Positions 39,659-52,800 of a stretch of 64,000 nt of DNA are shown here, one piece after another. The position numbers were made by a program, and so were the translations under genes. The stretch is from Ciona savignyi. Lineage: Eukaryota; Chordata; Ascidiacea; Phlebobranchia; Cionidae. The DNA is taken from positions 79,310-143,309 of the forward strand of contig CH003267.1 in NCBI GenBank assembly GCA_000149265.1, read 5' to 3'. Below the pieces are notes generated by a model that was not told where the DNA came from, made no database searches, and saw only the letters and a list, made by a program, of their open reading frames with translations. Within the stretch, counting starts at the first letter, position 1. Every line of letters starts with the position of its first letter.

Positions 39659-40696
39659 TTATCTCCCACCTTTTCGTTGAAAGCAGATCGGTGCTCCATA
39701 CGTGTCGTCGTCGTAGCAACAACCAGCTGCCTTACACTGGTATGACGTCACTCTGGTGACGTGACGAAATACGTCACACTGCACGCGGTCTTCGGGAATG
39801 ACCTGGCACTCAGCGTGGGGGCATTTCCCTATACAACAAACAATGATCAGCAATTACAAATCTTACACTGAGTAACAGTCGTATCTTGCCCTGACGATCT
39901 ATAAAATAATGCAGATGTTGTATAACTAAATCGTTTATAAAATAGTGCAGATTTTCTACAACTAGATCGTTAATAAAATAGTGCAGATTTTCTATAACTA
40001 GATCGTTTATAAAATAGTGCAGATTTTCTATAACTAGATCGTTTATAAAATAGTGCAGATTTTCTATAACTATAGATCGTTTACAAAATAATGCAGATTT
40101 TCTGGATGATATATAAAATAATACATATTAGAAATAATAGCCTATATTCCCAACGCACCGTATGGTTTACGAAGTGGTTTGAAACACCAGGTTGTGTTGA
40201 ACTTGGAATTGTCGAAGCAGCAGCCTCTCTGACGACATTTATCACGTGACACTTCACCTTCGGCACAGTCTTGTCGGAGGTGCACGGGGACGGAGCATTG
40301 ATAAGCATCACACTTCTCTGTGGTAGCATTTTATTAGGGAATGTTAACCCTGTTTATTAGGGAATGTTAACCCTGTTGCGCAAGCTAGTGAACCTATGCG
40401 GATATACACATCACATTGTAATAAAAACCATAAATATAGTTTTTTTCCAAATATAAAAAGAATAAGTTATTTTATACAGTTTTCTTCAAATATATAGTTT
40501 TCTTTAAATAAAACCCCCTTCGTAGTACAAGTTTTTTTCTGTTTATTCCAAATTAATTAATTTGTATACATTTATAAAAAAAATATACTGAACTTATCTA
40601 AAGTTTTTTGGAGAACTTACTTGATTTTGGCACCACTTTTGCATGGCTAACGATAACTACCGAACTCAATACACAAAATAATACTAAACACTTCAT
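39659..40696 (-). CDS. Secreted protein with two trefoil (P-type) domains, three exons
   Basis: Trefoil-factor-like secreted peptide; such proteins act in mucus and epithelial protection in other animals, but the role here is unknown. Minus-strand coding exons are 40696-40621, 40317-40159 and 39828-39659 (TAA). Phases 1-1 match and give 134 residues. Exon 1 encodes a signal peptide (MKCLVLFCVLSSVVIVSHA). Exon 2 holds trefoil 1 (KCDAYQCSVP, DKCRQRGCCFD, WCFKP) and exon 3 trefoil 2 (CQVIPEDRVQCD, CKAAGCCYDD, ICFQRK end). Each domain has the CC pair and the spaced cysteines of the fold. One domain per exon with symmetric phase-1 introns fits domain duplication by exon shuffling. Splice sites: GTAAGT after exon 1, CAG/GTGCGT around exon 2, TATAG before exon 3. 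Intron 2 contains a 36-bp tandem repeat. Confidence 0.9.
39893..40135. repeat. About six 36-bp tandem units in a trefoil-gene intron
   Basis: The unit is approximately ATCGTTTATAAAATAGTGCA followed by GATTTTCTATAACTAG. The four central copies are nearly identical and the outer ones diverge. Confidence 0.9.
40333..40376. repeat. Two tandem copies of a 24-bp unit
   Basis: TTATTAGGGAATGTTAACCC followed by TGTT is repeated once, in the first intron of the trefoil gene, close to the acceptor site of exon 2. Confidence 0.85.
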
Positions 40697-40799
40697 AATA
40701 AAAAAAAACTATAGAGAACTAAAATGTTTACCAACTTTAGGTACTGTGAAAGCACTTACTTTCGTGAACGCACAATAAAACTAAACACAGCTTCGTAAT

Positions 40800-41170
40800 A
40801 CTAGTGAACCTCACAAGGTTTAGAACCTTCTAATCGCGCCATGATAATAGACTGGAAGTAGGTAACTTGTCTTTTTAATGATTGCTTTGAATTATTGACT
40901 TGAATTGCAGACTGGTTTCATATTAAACGGCAATAGAGTCGAATCCAGCTGGAATAGGTGTCGTGGGTAGCTTAATCGGGTGACGTTACTCATATTTCAA
41001 AGACAGGTATTATCCAGTGTATACAACACTCGAACGACTGACTGATCACTTTTAATTTTCGATTAAACCAAACATCGGGAAGGGTAGTTGGTCGAATAGG
41101 GGACAAAATATACCGCATTTATATACTTATGCACGATGTTTACCATGTCAGTTATAGAGTTTACCCCATT
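40800..41170. other. Upstream flank of the trefoil gene
   Basis: AT-rich DNA. The promoter for the minus-strand trefoil gene should be here, but no clear TATA box or initiator could be assigned. Confidence 0.35.
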
Positions 41171-41176
41171 TTAGGA

Positions 41177-41393
41177 GGCGTTGAAACAATTATCTCTCCA
41201 ATGCAAAATAACCTCACAAAAACGGCTTTCACTTAAAATCCTGAAACAGAAATCCTTAGATTTTTTACAATTTAAAATTGAAGCTTGGATCTGCAACCTA
41301 AACTCAAAACCCTCCGAATTTTTACCCAACAAATGAGCTTAGCCACATGTCATTTCTGCCCGCGCATATAAGTTCATTAATAGGTTATACGCC
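41177..41393 (-). mobile_element. Internally deleted copy of the 463-bp element
   Basis: Inverted relative to the 17.3/18.6-kb copies. It holds GGCGTTGAAACAATTA at one end and GGTTATACGCC at the other, with AAGCTTGGATCTGCAACCTA and CCTCACAAAAACGGC between. Only about half the element length remains. Presence of both ends supports a MITE and not an LTR. Confidence 0.75.
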
Positions 41394-41589
41394 ATTTATA
41401 GTGGAACAGGCTATGCAGAACTTACAATACACCCGCAACGTCAAAATAAAGGTTTACCTAGTTCGCATTCAGCGCCTATTCGATTTAAGCGTTCATGTAT
41501 TTGGGGGTAATTAACCACACAATACACTACAAAATCGTTAATTTATGCAACATTAGAGTCGTACTGCATAAGTCAAATATAGTTATACA

Positions 41590-41910
41590 CAAACACATAA
41601 TATACACTTTTTTTGTATTGATAGTTTCAAAAACAGCATTATTTGATATTCTATCGTGATTAATAAGCCATCATTCCATAACGACCCAACATAAAAACCG
41701 TTAATTCTGGTTGACTTTGCAAATCACTCGACTTTGCAAAGATATAATTAAAGCCAAAACATGAAGACAAAATATATTTTTGTATTGATCTGTTTCAGAA
41801 TAGTATTAATATACATTCGAATTTGATTGATTGATTGATAATCCAACATTCCATAACGATTCAACATGAAACGGTTAATTTTGGTTTTGACTAGCAGTAC
41901 ATTACAAATC
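41590..41910. repeat. Diverged direct duplication of about 160 bp
   Basis: The blocks TTTTTGTATTGAT, ATCATTCCATAACGACCCAACAT and ACCGTTAATTCTGG (about 41605-41715) recur in the same order with changes at about 41775-41890 (ACATTCCATAACGATTCAACAT, ACGGTTAATTTTGG). Confidence 0.6.
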
Positions 41911-41999
41911 AATTTAAGTTAACTTTTTGAAAGTTCTGCGCTCGTCGCTAGTTTTGGCAAAACACCTGAACCCACTCGTTACAAGTACAGACCAATAGT

Positions 42000-43440
42000 T
42001 ATCTCGAATAAATCGTGAATGAGAGGTGTTCAATATTTGATTCTAAAAATGGAATAATTGCAGGTTAGAATGCCAAAGCATCTATGAAACGCGTTAAGAA
42101 TGTCGAGAGGAATTTAATCGTTATCAATTTATGTGTATAACTGTATATATATATATAGTTCATTTCATATTTTTTTATTTTGGCTAATTATTAAATCTCA
42201 TATATGTAACCATGTATTTTCTTTCATTAATGCCTTTATATTTCGTGCGAAATCGCCTCTTTCTGGATACGCTTGCACAAAAATATGTGTATACGTATAG
42301 CCCCTGAAGTTTGTTAGTAACTTGTAATGTACTGACTACCGAATAAAATTGAATCTGTAGGTTAATTGCTTCTTCCAGAGAATATAATAGGTGCACAATG
42401 TCAATTATTCGCCAAACTTGCTTACACAACTAGCTTACTCGCAAACAAAAAGATAATTACAAAACATGTTATCGCAGTCTGCTAAGCCGTATAATAATTT
42501 AACAAGTCGGAATCATGACGCAATTGTTCCTTCATAATGTGGAACAATTTGAGCGCTTTATTAAAGAACAATGGCGGCGGAAATTTGCTCTTTACCAGCA
42601 ATCGCTGTAAGCAGATGGTTCGGCCATTTTTCTTTTGTTTGTGATTGCAGAACTTAGCGGGTTCCTTCACTGGACTAATTATGGCACTGCATTTTCTATT
42701 TTCCCACGGGGGAATTAGTCCATTTGTTCTGACAAGTCAGCACTGTATGAGACTAAGCAAGGTAAACTCGTCATATAGGAACGTGTGTTCCCATACTTTT
42801 TTGTACCGCTTACAGCGGTTAAGTTTTTAGAAAAGGCGTCATGTTCTTAATAAGAGAATCTCTTGACTAATGACTAAGGGTGAGTCAACACTATCCCAAG
42901 TCTGGTATTTTCCATCTAATAGAAAATCAATCAAAGTAATAAACGTCATAATTTCCATAGTTACAAATCCTAGGAAGGAGTGCCAATTGCATTAGCAATC
43001 AATCAAATGGTAATTACATTAGTGATATACAAAACCGTCTGTTACCTCAGAGATAACTTATTTCAAATTTACTGGAGCAATCACTCATTGTTATGTACAA
43101 TTGACAATTGTTATTTTAGGGCAATTCTGATCAACAAAGGTAAAAGATAAGATAATCTGTTTATGTTACCAAATCTTTTTAATTTAGTTCATTACACGTC
43201 ATCCTTAATAAATAATCAGATTTTAATTAGTTTTTGGGTCTTTATAAAATATACACTGATTATTGAGTTATTAACTAACCTTTTGCATGTGCAAGATATT
43301 AGGTTTATAAACGATCGTTTAAACCAGATTTTGGTCATATTTACGCAATATTTCTTTATCTTAATTATTATATCATACAATTTGCAAGTTTAAAACCTGC
43401 GGTTTCTGTTACATATTTATTATGATGTGGTATAGCATTT
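42000..43440. other. Intergenic AT-rich region, nothing recognised
   Basis: Short open frames (up to about 80 codons) are AT-driven and show no domain. A minor TA run lies at about 42148-42160. Confidence 0.4.
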
Positions 43441-43733
43441 GTCCAACCCATTAGTCTGGTGATTTAGTGCGTTTGCAACTGAAGAGTTGCATATGCGAAA
43501 GTGGTCTCTAGCTAGTCGTTTGTGTCTTTGGGAAAGCCACCTAACGGAAATTGCCTATACCCAGCATATGGGATTTTCCTAAATTGAAGGAACGTGTGAT
43601 TCATACACAACACACTGCAATAGGTCTGGTAACCCGACGATGAGCGCGAGGTGATCTGACGATTGTCCGTCTGTTAACTCCATTGGTTTTCCCATTAACG
43701 GGGATAAACATGAATATCGTATACCTATCCTAC
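43441..43733 (+). mobile_element. tRNA-derived SINE, nearly full copy
   Basis: Head GTCCAACCCATTAGTCTGG, centre TTTGTGTCTTTGGGAAAGCC, later CCCGACGATGAGCGCGAGG and tail GAATATCGTATACCTATCC. About 10-15 percent diverged from the 33.6-kb copy by eye. Confidence 0.85.
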
Positions 43734-43929
43734 CCACCAAAATTATGATTTCTTTGTTATAACATGCTATGCAGGTCACCATATAAGTCATATATAGAAA
43801 TGTTGTCCTTTACCAACAGGTCTATTCGGTCTGTCGAGTAAATGTGTTGAACTCAAACAAAGATACATATATCACAGTGTTTTAACCGACTAATTGAGCC
43901 AACTGTTTTACCAGAAGCCCTTATTCATT

Positions 43930-44520
43930 ACAGCTTGGCACGAGACCAAAAATCGGCGCCAGCGCGTGTTTAGCCTTTTAACTCCGGCAGTTGGCCGTTG
44001 TTTATCAAATATTTGGATACATAGAGAGGATCTGGCGGTTTAAATCTGGGCGGCCGCTGGACAAAAGAAAAGTAGCTTTCGTTGACAGGTGTGGGAACAC
44101 GATCGCAGCACCTCTGACTTCTGTGTTTGTATTCGATTTGGAATCCGATGCGGGAGCTATTGTCCAGTGCGTGTGTTGCCCTATTCAACAATACCAGTAA
44201 ATGGTGAATTCGAGCTGGTGATTTGTGGCAGTCTTCTTCGATTTCAATTCGACCTGAACGAACCGGTGACTTATCAACCGTGATTTCGACGTCAGGAGAG
44301 CTTTCAGGTACTTGACTTTCAGGGTGAGGTTGTCTCTTCGTTTATGCTTTAGATCAGTGCAGTTGCCGAGGTTTATCTTCTCACAGCCACCTATGGGTCG
44401 GGTAACAGCAGCTGCAATAGATTTTCTCACGACGATTGGAAATATATCGAAGTTCGCACAAACTCTACCTGGGCAAGCTTTCCAATCATACCAGACGCCA
44501 TCACTCAATTGTTTTTTTTA
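43930..44520. other. GC-richer patch with unrecognised open frames on both strands
   Basis: The minus strand has frames of 107 codons (44185-44508) and 73 codons (43970-44191), and the plus strand has overlapping frames of about 65-70 codons. None shows a domain I recognise. It could be a decayed gene or transposon fragment. The rest of 44521-46080 shows nothing definite. Confidence 0.25.
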
Positions 44521-46090
44521 AAGTACTAGTTGGCTAATATGACAAATATAAGGCAAATTCTTAAAAATTGGCTTGTATGATGTTATTGAAATAGAAAACT
44601 TTGAGTTACAATTTACTACTTTCAAATTAGTTTCTCTATTTATCTATCACTTCGATCTAACCTAGTTACCAATGTGTTACAAGACACCTGAATTATAAAA
44701 CATCGTGTTTAATGGATCTCGTATTTGCTGAGCACTTTGCGAACGGGCGCTATTTCAGTGGGTTGGCGGCGAAGAGACCAATTTGCGATCCTATGAAGCC
44801 CAATTGAGAGTTGTAAGCTTAAATGGATACAAACTTTGTTTAGTGATGATACAAAGCATTAGTGAAAGGGATTGGTTGCCTTAATGCTCACGTTGGTTCG
44901 CATCTAGTCGGTAATGATATTTATTTTTTGTACGGGTTGTTAGGTTGAGTAAAGAATACTAATGTAGGCTATATCCCCTGATAAACACAGGGCGCGCTAA
45001 ACCACGGACTATTTTAAAATTGCCGCATGTCCACAGTCGGAGTGATTGAAGTATATTTTGTAGAAACATAACCTCTTGCCTGCACAAGCAATGTGCTAGA
45101 ACGAAATTTTATACCGTACTATTCGTGCCTCCAGAAGTGTTTCAAAATTGTGGATCTGATAATTATCTAGTTTCTTTTCTCCAAATAGGCGAATTATTGT
45201 TTCTAAAAGTTAATAAATAGTTTAGTTCTGTTATGCAGTAATCATATTTTAAGTTTGTTGCACAATAGCTTTATATATTGCTAGCTGTTTGGCAGTCTAA
45301 ATTGGAGTCGTGTGTTGTGCTGCATTATTCAGTGAGGGCTGGTGCAAATGAAGGAAAACTCAACTATGACATCATAAGTGTGACTGATCACAGTCCGGAA
45401 CTAATTCGAGTTATGAAACCTCGTTATTGGATTAATTGCTTGTGCAGGCGACATATCAAGCTTAATTAGGTTTCATTTGAACGCAAGGGTGTGATCAAAG
45501 AGGGACGTTAAACGTGTACTCCGCATAAACCAACTATAGTTAAAACTTACCTTTCATATGGGATAGGTATATAGCGAAGTCAATTGTGTATGCTGTTATG
45601 CGTTAAACAAAGTAAAGTTTCTAATAAGAACAATTGATTCAGAACTGGAAGCGAAGCATGTAAGGGGCAGAGGTTCTATTTAATTGAACAATAGACGACG
45701 ACTGCATGTCGTTCCAGGCGAAACAAAAAGTCAATAAACGCCGGTTCGCTTTCTGAGTACGGGGGGCTTGTCGCTAAACACATGACTGCACTGGCCTGGT
45801 CATAAGGTCAGATCTAGAGGTCAGTGTGTTTAAAGAACCGTCCTTTTATTAGTGTAATATTGAGTACTGGCTGAAATATTAAGTAGTGTAAAGGTAAGGA
45901 GGACTGATATTTAGAGAGAATAGGGAGAAATGCGTTAAACTCAAGTTAAACTTTGGACTTTTCGATCATTTAGAAAGTGAGCACGAATCCATATTAATTG
46001 CTCTTCTATAATTCAATCAACTTTAAAAGGTGATGCTGGGGTATATCCATGTGTAGGCTTCGCGGAGTCGATTGTATGGTAGATTAATTA

Positions 46091-46153
46091 TGACGTAAGC
46101 AACGCTCTTTCGAAGGTGGTTAATGGATTGAGCGTGTAAGAATAATGACGTCA
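46091..46153 (+). promoter_or_regulatory. Two CRE-like sites upstream of the LURAP1-like gene
   Basis: TGACGTAA at 46091-46098 and the perfect palindrome TGACGTCA at 46146-46153, about 0.65-0.7 kb before the first coding ATG. TGACGTCA is the classical CREB/ATF site. Location is compatible with a promoter; function is inferred. Confidence 0.4.
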
Positions 46154-46396
46154 GTTCCGCTCAACCAACGAACCGATCTATCTAATGGAGCGGGGTTGAT
46201 ACCAGTTTGTGAGAATTTCCCTTTGAGGTTTGCGCCCGTCGCCCGATGAGCAATAAACCTGTCTGAAGGGAGTTGACTCAACCAACTAAAGTTAAATAAT
46301 TCGTAACACATTTTCACCCGAATTCGCGGCCTGCCCCGGCGATTAGCAATTTTGGAGGATTACAAGTATTAAAGGTGTGAATATCAAGGTGTTGAG

Positions 46397-46753
46397 ATGA
46401 GTTGTGTAAATTGGTCCGGCGCGCCTTCGTTTGGAGATTTTTCTGATGTGCAATTTAGTGATTTAGCGTGCGGGATCGCTCGTAAAAACGTTGCCTCTCT
46501 CGCGCGCGACGTAGTATCTGGAGCGAAAACTCGCGTCTGTTGCGAGGAGAAAAAGAGAAACAAAAGCGCAAAAGAAAAAGAAGGAGCGAGCATGACGTAT
46601 TTACGAGTCCAGTTACGCTCCGGCAATCGCATTGCTTTAGACATGATTTCCGATGGATCTGCTTTGGAAGCAGAAACCGCTAGTTTAGTTGCTGTTGAGT
46701 GTAGATCATATTCATGTGTTATACGTCCTAATACTTCTCTACCAACAGGTTGA
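46397..46753 (+). other. Unrecognised 118-codon open frame upstream of the LURAP1-like gene
   Basis: Opens with ATG in the context GAGATGAGT and contains a Lys/Glu-rich run (EEKKRNKSAKEKEG). No domain recognised. It may be 5' leader sequence of the gene that starts at 46808. Evidence for translation is weak. Confidence 0.2.
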
Positions 46754-46807
46754 TTTTGTGTACTATAAGGTGTTAAAGTGTATACGGTTTACTACTGTAA
46801 GCAAAGC

Positions 46808-49800
46808 ATGTGGAAAGAGAGCGACTACAGCCAGAAGGACAACGATAGCGCCATCGGCGACTCTGAGAATTATTCAACGGGGGAAGAGAGCACACATTCC
46901 CGCAGGAAATCTTCCTCAGACGAGATGGAAGCAGATGCGTTGGACATGTACAGTCGTTTGAACGCGAAACTTGGCATCAAAGTGCCCGATTGCCTTTACA
47001 GAGAACCGGAAGAAAGCATTGAAAATTGCGCTAGGATTTTAAAGCAAAATTTGGAGAAACCAACCACAAAAGCACCACGGGTTATAAGAGTGGTGCCAGC
47101 GTCTGTTGCAATGGCTAATACGAACGGAAATAATAAAAAATCAGAAGATCTATCCGCGACAAAGGACAAATCGAGCATGAACCTTAAACTACACTATCTT
47201 CTATGCGAAATGGTAAGTTCAGGTTAGCATTAATTAACTGGATTTCACGTCATGTTAGTTTCTATATTCTATATTTTGTGTCTGAACGGAAAGTTCTACC
47301 GTGGTCATTACAATATAATTTGATAGATTATAATGTAAACTGTTTGTTAGGAAAAGTTTTAACATTTTAATAAGTAGGTTGGTCTTAATTCCTCTTTTCT
47401 AGCACTCAAGGAAGTCACATAGACCTGTGACAGTCTGTGTAACTTCCCGACAAAGCCAACATTACCATTAATCTAACCACATGTCAAACTCTGATAAGCC
47501 AACGTTGTGTTTTAAAAAGCGCTGGGTGTTTTGAAAGGTATACTTTCCCCAGTCAAAGCGGTAGGCAAGAATTGGGCTGTCATATTCGCACGACACGTCA
47601 GAAAATCGCCGCGATTTGTGTTTGTTTTTATTCCACTCGGGTTGCGCGGAAACAGCGACGAACTTTGCAGTGACGTGATCATTTGCCTTGCAGCCAGAGT
47701 CTTTGCTTAGACTTTGTTCGGCGGGATTCCTAATCAAATAAAGTCCGCGTCAGATTAAACATCACTTTAATCAAACTGTCATGTGGTTTAATTCTGTTCT
47801 CACGATATAAAGAACCACCGATTCAAAACTCCTGACCTTCTCACAAAACACTGTTTTCCATTACCGCCTCTGAAATGCAGACGCGGTGACGTAATTTATA
47901 ACTACAAATAGTGCTTTTGTCCTGGTTACTGCGATCAATTGATAATGTGTGCATATCAAAATTCTAATGGTGGTTTTGTACTAATATTTCAGTGATATAT
48001 CCCGCCATAATGTCGTAAATAATCGGTACAATATTGTGTATATTTTGAACTAAGAGATTATACCGGTTTCGTGGTAGATTAAATCATAATGATCATAGTA
48101 TCAGTTAACCACAGACACCTGTTGCCTTTAAAAGGTAAATAGCATCGCCGAAAAGAAGTTGCATTTTTGAGGTTTCACGCTGTGTTGGCGGCGTTAGTTC
48201 GTAAACAACCAGGATTAATTTCGAGCATATTAAGCTGCCAGTCTTCACACATTAAAACACTTTTTTTTTAATTGTTTGTGACTGGTCGATGGCCGATCTG
48301 GAATTTTGAAGGGCTATTAATGTGCTGTTGTTGTTCGATTTTAGCTGAGTCTTGCAGATTTCAAATCGCAGATTTCCGATATTTGTGGGTATTTATATAA
48401 AAAGGAGGCCAAACTTGCCTACGATAGCGTTATTTAAAGAACAGAGTACGCACATCATGGTACTTTGGTGCCAGCGAATATTAACAATTAGGCTACCATC
48501 TGTCACGTTGTACGCTCGTCTTTATAGGCGTATAAATAGCCATCGTACAGTTGCTGACAACGCGAACACATATAATGACCATGCCATCGTTGTCGCTGAT
48601 AATTTGTGCCAAGCTGGCGCCGAGAAACCGTTAACATAACACGAGCTGCACGGAGATTCAATTATCTTCGATCATTAAGAAATTAGGAAGGATAAATCAA
48701 CAATTGAAATCCGAAATTAAGTATTGTGTTGTATGTGTTACGTGACTATATTTCCGTCCATATCCACTTTTTGCACAGGCCTTAAGTTATTATATTGGAC
48801 AAAGAGCGCATATTAAAAGTATTTTTTATATATTTCTGCCCCACATTCGACCTAATTCACTTATAAGACTTCATTACAATTTTTGGCTTACTCAGTTTCT
48901 ACTATTTTTGTCAGTTTATTTGGGTAAAATGTGTAGAATATGTTGGAAGGATTGTGTATTTCTTAACTCACTGATCGAACACCTCAGCATGATAATTACA
49001 TTTGGTTTGAAAACTCACATATTTAGCAGCCACTCAAATCGAAAATGGTCTAATTAAAGTGGTTGCCGCTGGTGCCGCTGTCAAAAGAGTTTGAGACCAC
49101 ACGACTGGCTGTAGTGTCCTTGACTTGACAGGTTTTTTCAGAGGTTGAGTGTATACTTCAGGTGACCGCAGCAGGAAGGCCTGTTTGCTCTCGACCATGC
49201 ATTCATGTTGTTTTCAGCCTGACAGACCTGGGATGTATTTAGTTTTAATTTCAGACGCTTTCTTAACATTTGCTACATTTGAAAAAAACGTTCTTTGTAA
49301 TGCATACTAATGTTGATGATCGTTAAGACGAATTTCCAGTATGTAGTTTGATGTTTTTAGCACCTTCCTACACACACACACACACACACATATAGACATA
49401 TATATATGTGTGTGTGTGTGTTAAGCACCTAGTCGTGATTATTAACCGTTGCCCGTGTGAGTAATATACAGTTTTTATGTTTGAAATCTAAATTGAACTT
49501 CTTTTATACTTCTAACTGAATGTTTACTTTAATCATTTGGAATGTATTGACACATGTTAAACTCCTGACAACGGGAATTATATCGGTTTATTGAAAGGAA
49601 CGCGCATTCCATTTAGGCGTGTCAACACATACTTTCTATTTCGAGAGCGTTGTACCAAGCGTTACCTTTATCTTGTAAAATACCTGGAAGGCCTGCTGTG
49701 CATGTTTTGAAGGAAAGAGTGTTCAAATTTGCACCACCATGGATTACGGTGTAATAAATTATTCATCGTAATATAGTCGATCATGTGGCCTGTTTAATAA

Positions 49801-52800
49801 AAACGAAGATGGATATAATAATTTTTATTAGAAAAAGAAAATTTGGAACCAACTAACTTTTAACTTGTCTTAAATTATCTACATATAAAAAGATAACTAA
49901 ATTTTATTTTGTATTACACATTTTCCAAAAAAACGAGACGGAACCGCATTTGAGGGCCAGGATAAGTTACTTATTTTCCAACGGAACAGAACAAAGCCTT
50001 TTGTGGTGAATAGTACAGATGGCATGCGTTCCAAGCTACAAGTCTCAGCTTAAGTCAAAGTGTTTACTTTGCGACCAGCTTGTTCAAGAGTCGTACAATC
50101 TTACACTCAAATCACCAGCCAATCAGAAATCGCTGTTGGAGAAGCGAACGACACCCTTGTTACGACATAATGAGCAAATTGTTGATGACGTTTCAAACAA
50201 TTCCCGCCTATTATTGACACCAGTCCTTTCTTCCCAAAACACTTTCCATTGTTTAGTACACGCATGCAGAGTATTCTCACAGCGACTTCCACGATAAAAT
50301 AGGCTAATGGTCAAAAATTTTATCTCGTGTAAATGTGTCTTAAGTTGTTAAGCCTCAAATATTTGAACATCTGCCACAAGATTTCGACTTTCTACAAACC
50401 AATTTCAGTGTTTAAACAACTTTCTGGGTCAGAAGGTAATTATTTTCCCAGCCCAGTTAAACCACAGACTTCGTAGGCATTTGAGTATGTTGTCGTTTTT
50501 AACTTGCCATTTGAACCTTAAACGTTGTCTTGCGGTTTTGCAGTCTGTCTGTTGGCACCAGGGTTATAAGTGTTACAGCTAGTATTTTTATTTGAAACCG
50601 GTATAGAGTAACGTGGTCCTTGTAAGTGGCGAAAAAATAGGTTCGAAACCGATTAATCCAATAGTCTTATTGTTATAAAACACATCATTTCTCACATTTT
50701 CAATTCACAAGATTTTCTCACACTGTTAACATGAAGTGGCCATTGATCGTTTTAATTTTTCGTTGTTAATCAAGAGTCCCGTGTGTAGTACGCTATGGTG
50801 GCACGATCAACCTTTTTTAATCGATCACCCACACTGCAGTTATATTTGAAACTTGGTAGCTTTAATTAAAACAAATCGATAATTGAACTTGAGCCCAAAA
50901 TGGAGTATTTTATAATTATTTAATACAGTTGTTATTGTAATAGCTTCTAATACCCCACTCTCAATTGTCCTGTCAGTGGAAACTTGTTTCAAAACTGATC
51001 ATTAATCATTTTGACTTCTTTATCACTGTATGATTTGAATTAATTGAAACTGAGCCCTGATCGGGTATCGAATTTTCTTAGAATTGAAAAGGCCGTTCTC
51101 GATTTAAAGTAATAATAATTTTCCAACTACGCAATACTTTATGAATCCATCATCTCATTAAGGCACAAATGTCATCAAAAACGTGCGTTTCGAATTTGTA
51201 CGGTTATGGGTAACGTTTCGCTGGTTCCATGTGCGTGCGAGGACTGGCGTCAATAAAGTACATGTTTAGCTGCTAGCGTGCTAGCTTTGGCATTCAAACG
51301 CGAAAACCATGATCCCACTCATTCGGGCGCATCACTGTATAAATAGAAATTATTCCCTTGTCATTGCAAATCGCTCTAAAGTGCGATAAATGTCCGATGT
51401 AACAATAAAACAGTTGATTTTATAAATTAATAGCCCGTGTTCATACATTGGAACTCAAATAAAGTTTTAACACTGCTCAAATACGCATGATTTAAGAGCA
51501 TTAACAAGCTTTGGAAAGTGACTATAATTGTATCTTTCCATTTTCGCAGTATTAAATGACAGCTGAACGATTCGATTCGTCCAGTGTATTTATGGCACTC
51601 ATAAATATTTCACTTGTGTTTTGCGACCCCTTCCATGCTGTAGTTTTAGAGCAATAAGCTTTCTAATGCGTTTATTCCAATATCGTTTGAAACTATATCG
51701 TTAACTCACATTTTATATTATACTTTTGCTTTAAAATCATTTAATTTGCTGCGTTTTTTAACATGTGGGCTTTAATTCTTAAAGAAACATAAAGAATTGC
51801 ATATTACTGTTACTAATATGCTCTGTATATATAAGAACTAGGCTTATATTGATCATGGAACTTCGTTAATCGATATCTTAGCTTCGGCTTAAGAAGGAAG
51901 CAATAATGTTAAGTCTTAGTCTTATTAATGTTGCTTCCTTATCGACTAAATGTAGCCCAGGCAATACACTTGAATGTAATGAAGAACTAAATCCAATGTT
52001 TACTAAATGTTATTGACATATCTTTCAAAACTCATAAAACTCATAAAGTTTCACGAAGGTCATGCTCATAAAGTGCGAAAACGAAATCTTGACTACACTA
52101 CTTTAATCTTTTCTGCATCCCAACTTGAATGTCTTCCTGAAAATATAGGTTTCTAAAAAAATTAATTTCTTTGTTTTTTTTTCAGAAAAAGCTAAGGGAG
52201 TTGGACAAAGAGATTCTAGATCAATGTCTTCGAGTGAACGACTCGATAGACGAGGTCAAGTGGATCATGGAGGAAAGAGAAGCCGATCTTAAAAGATGCA
52301 TGGAAGATGACATCATAGTTGATGACGTCACCACTTGGAAAGAACCGAGAGGAGACGCGGATATGAAGTTCGCTGTTCCTGTCACCGCGCCATTGCCCTC
52401 TTATGCGACTCTAACCTCGGTTAAGAGCAGTAAACGAGTGAATGGTTTGGAGCCACACCCACCTAACTCAAACAATACTGGCTACCGGTCCTATTCCAAC
52501 CCCACCTACGCAAAAGTGGATATCAACCCGAACTACGTCCAAAAGACCGAGCAAAGAGAAGCTCCAAGCTACGTTGAGCGACAAGACTCCTACTATAAAA
52601 GGTTGGTTTTTCACGCTTGTACGGTTCACAGCATTTTAGCAACTTGTTGGAATAGTCTTTACATTAAAACTAACCTTTAGTGTAAATGAAATGCTTATAA
52701 TATTTTTATCATGAAAAAATGACTTAGTACCTTACAGTTACATGTTTTTTATAATGACATTGTACTTTTACACCGTTGGATAAAGTTACGCCTATGACTA

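Noticed and set aside
40081-40329. 82-codon minus-strand frame over the trefoil region
   Set aside because: Shadow of the true trefoil exon 40159-40317, which is read in another frame and carries the conserved cysteines.
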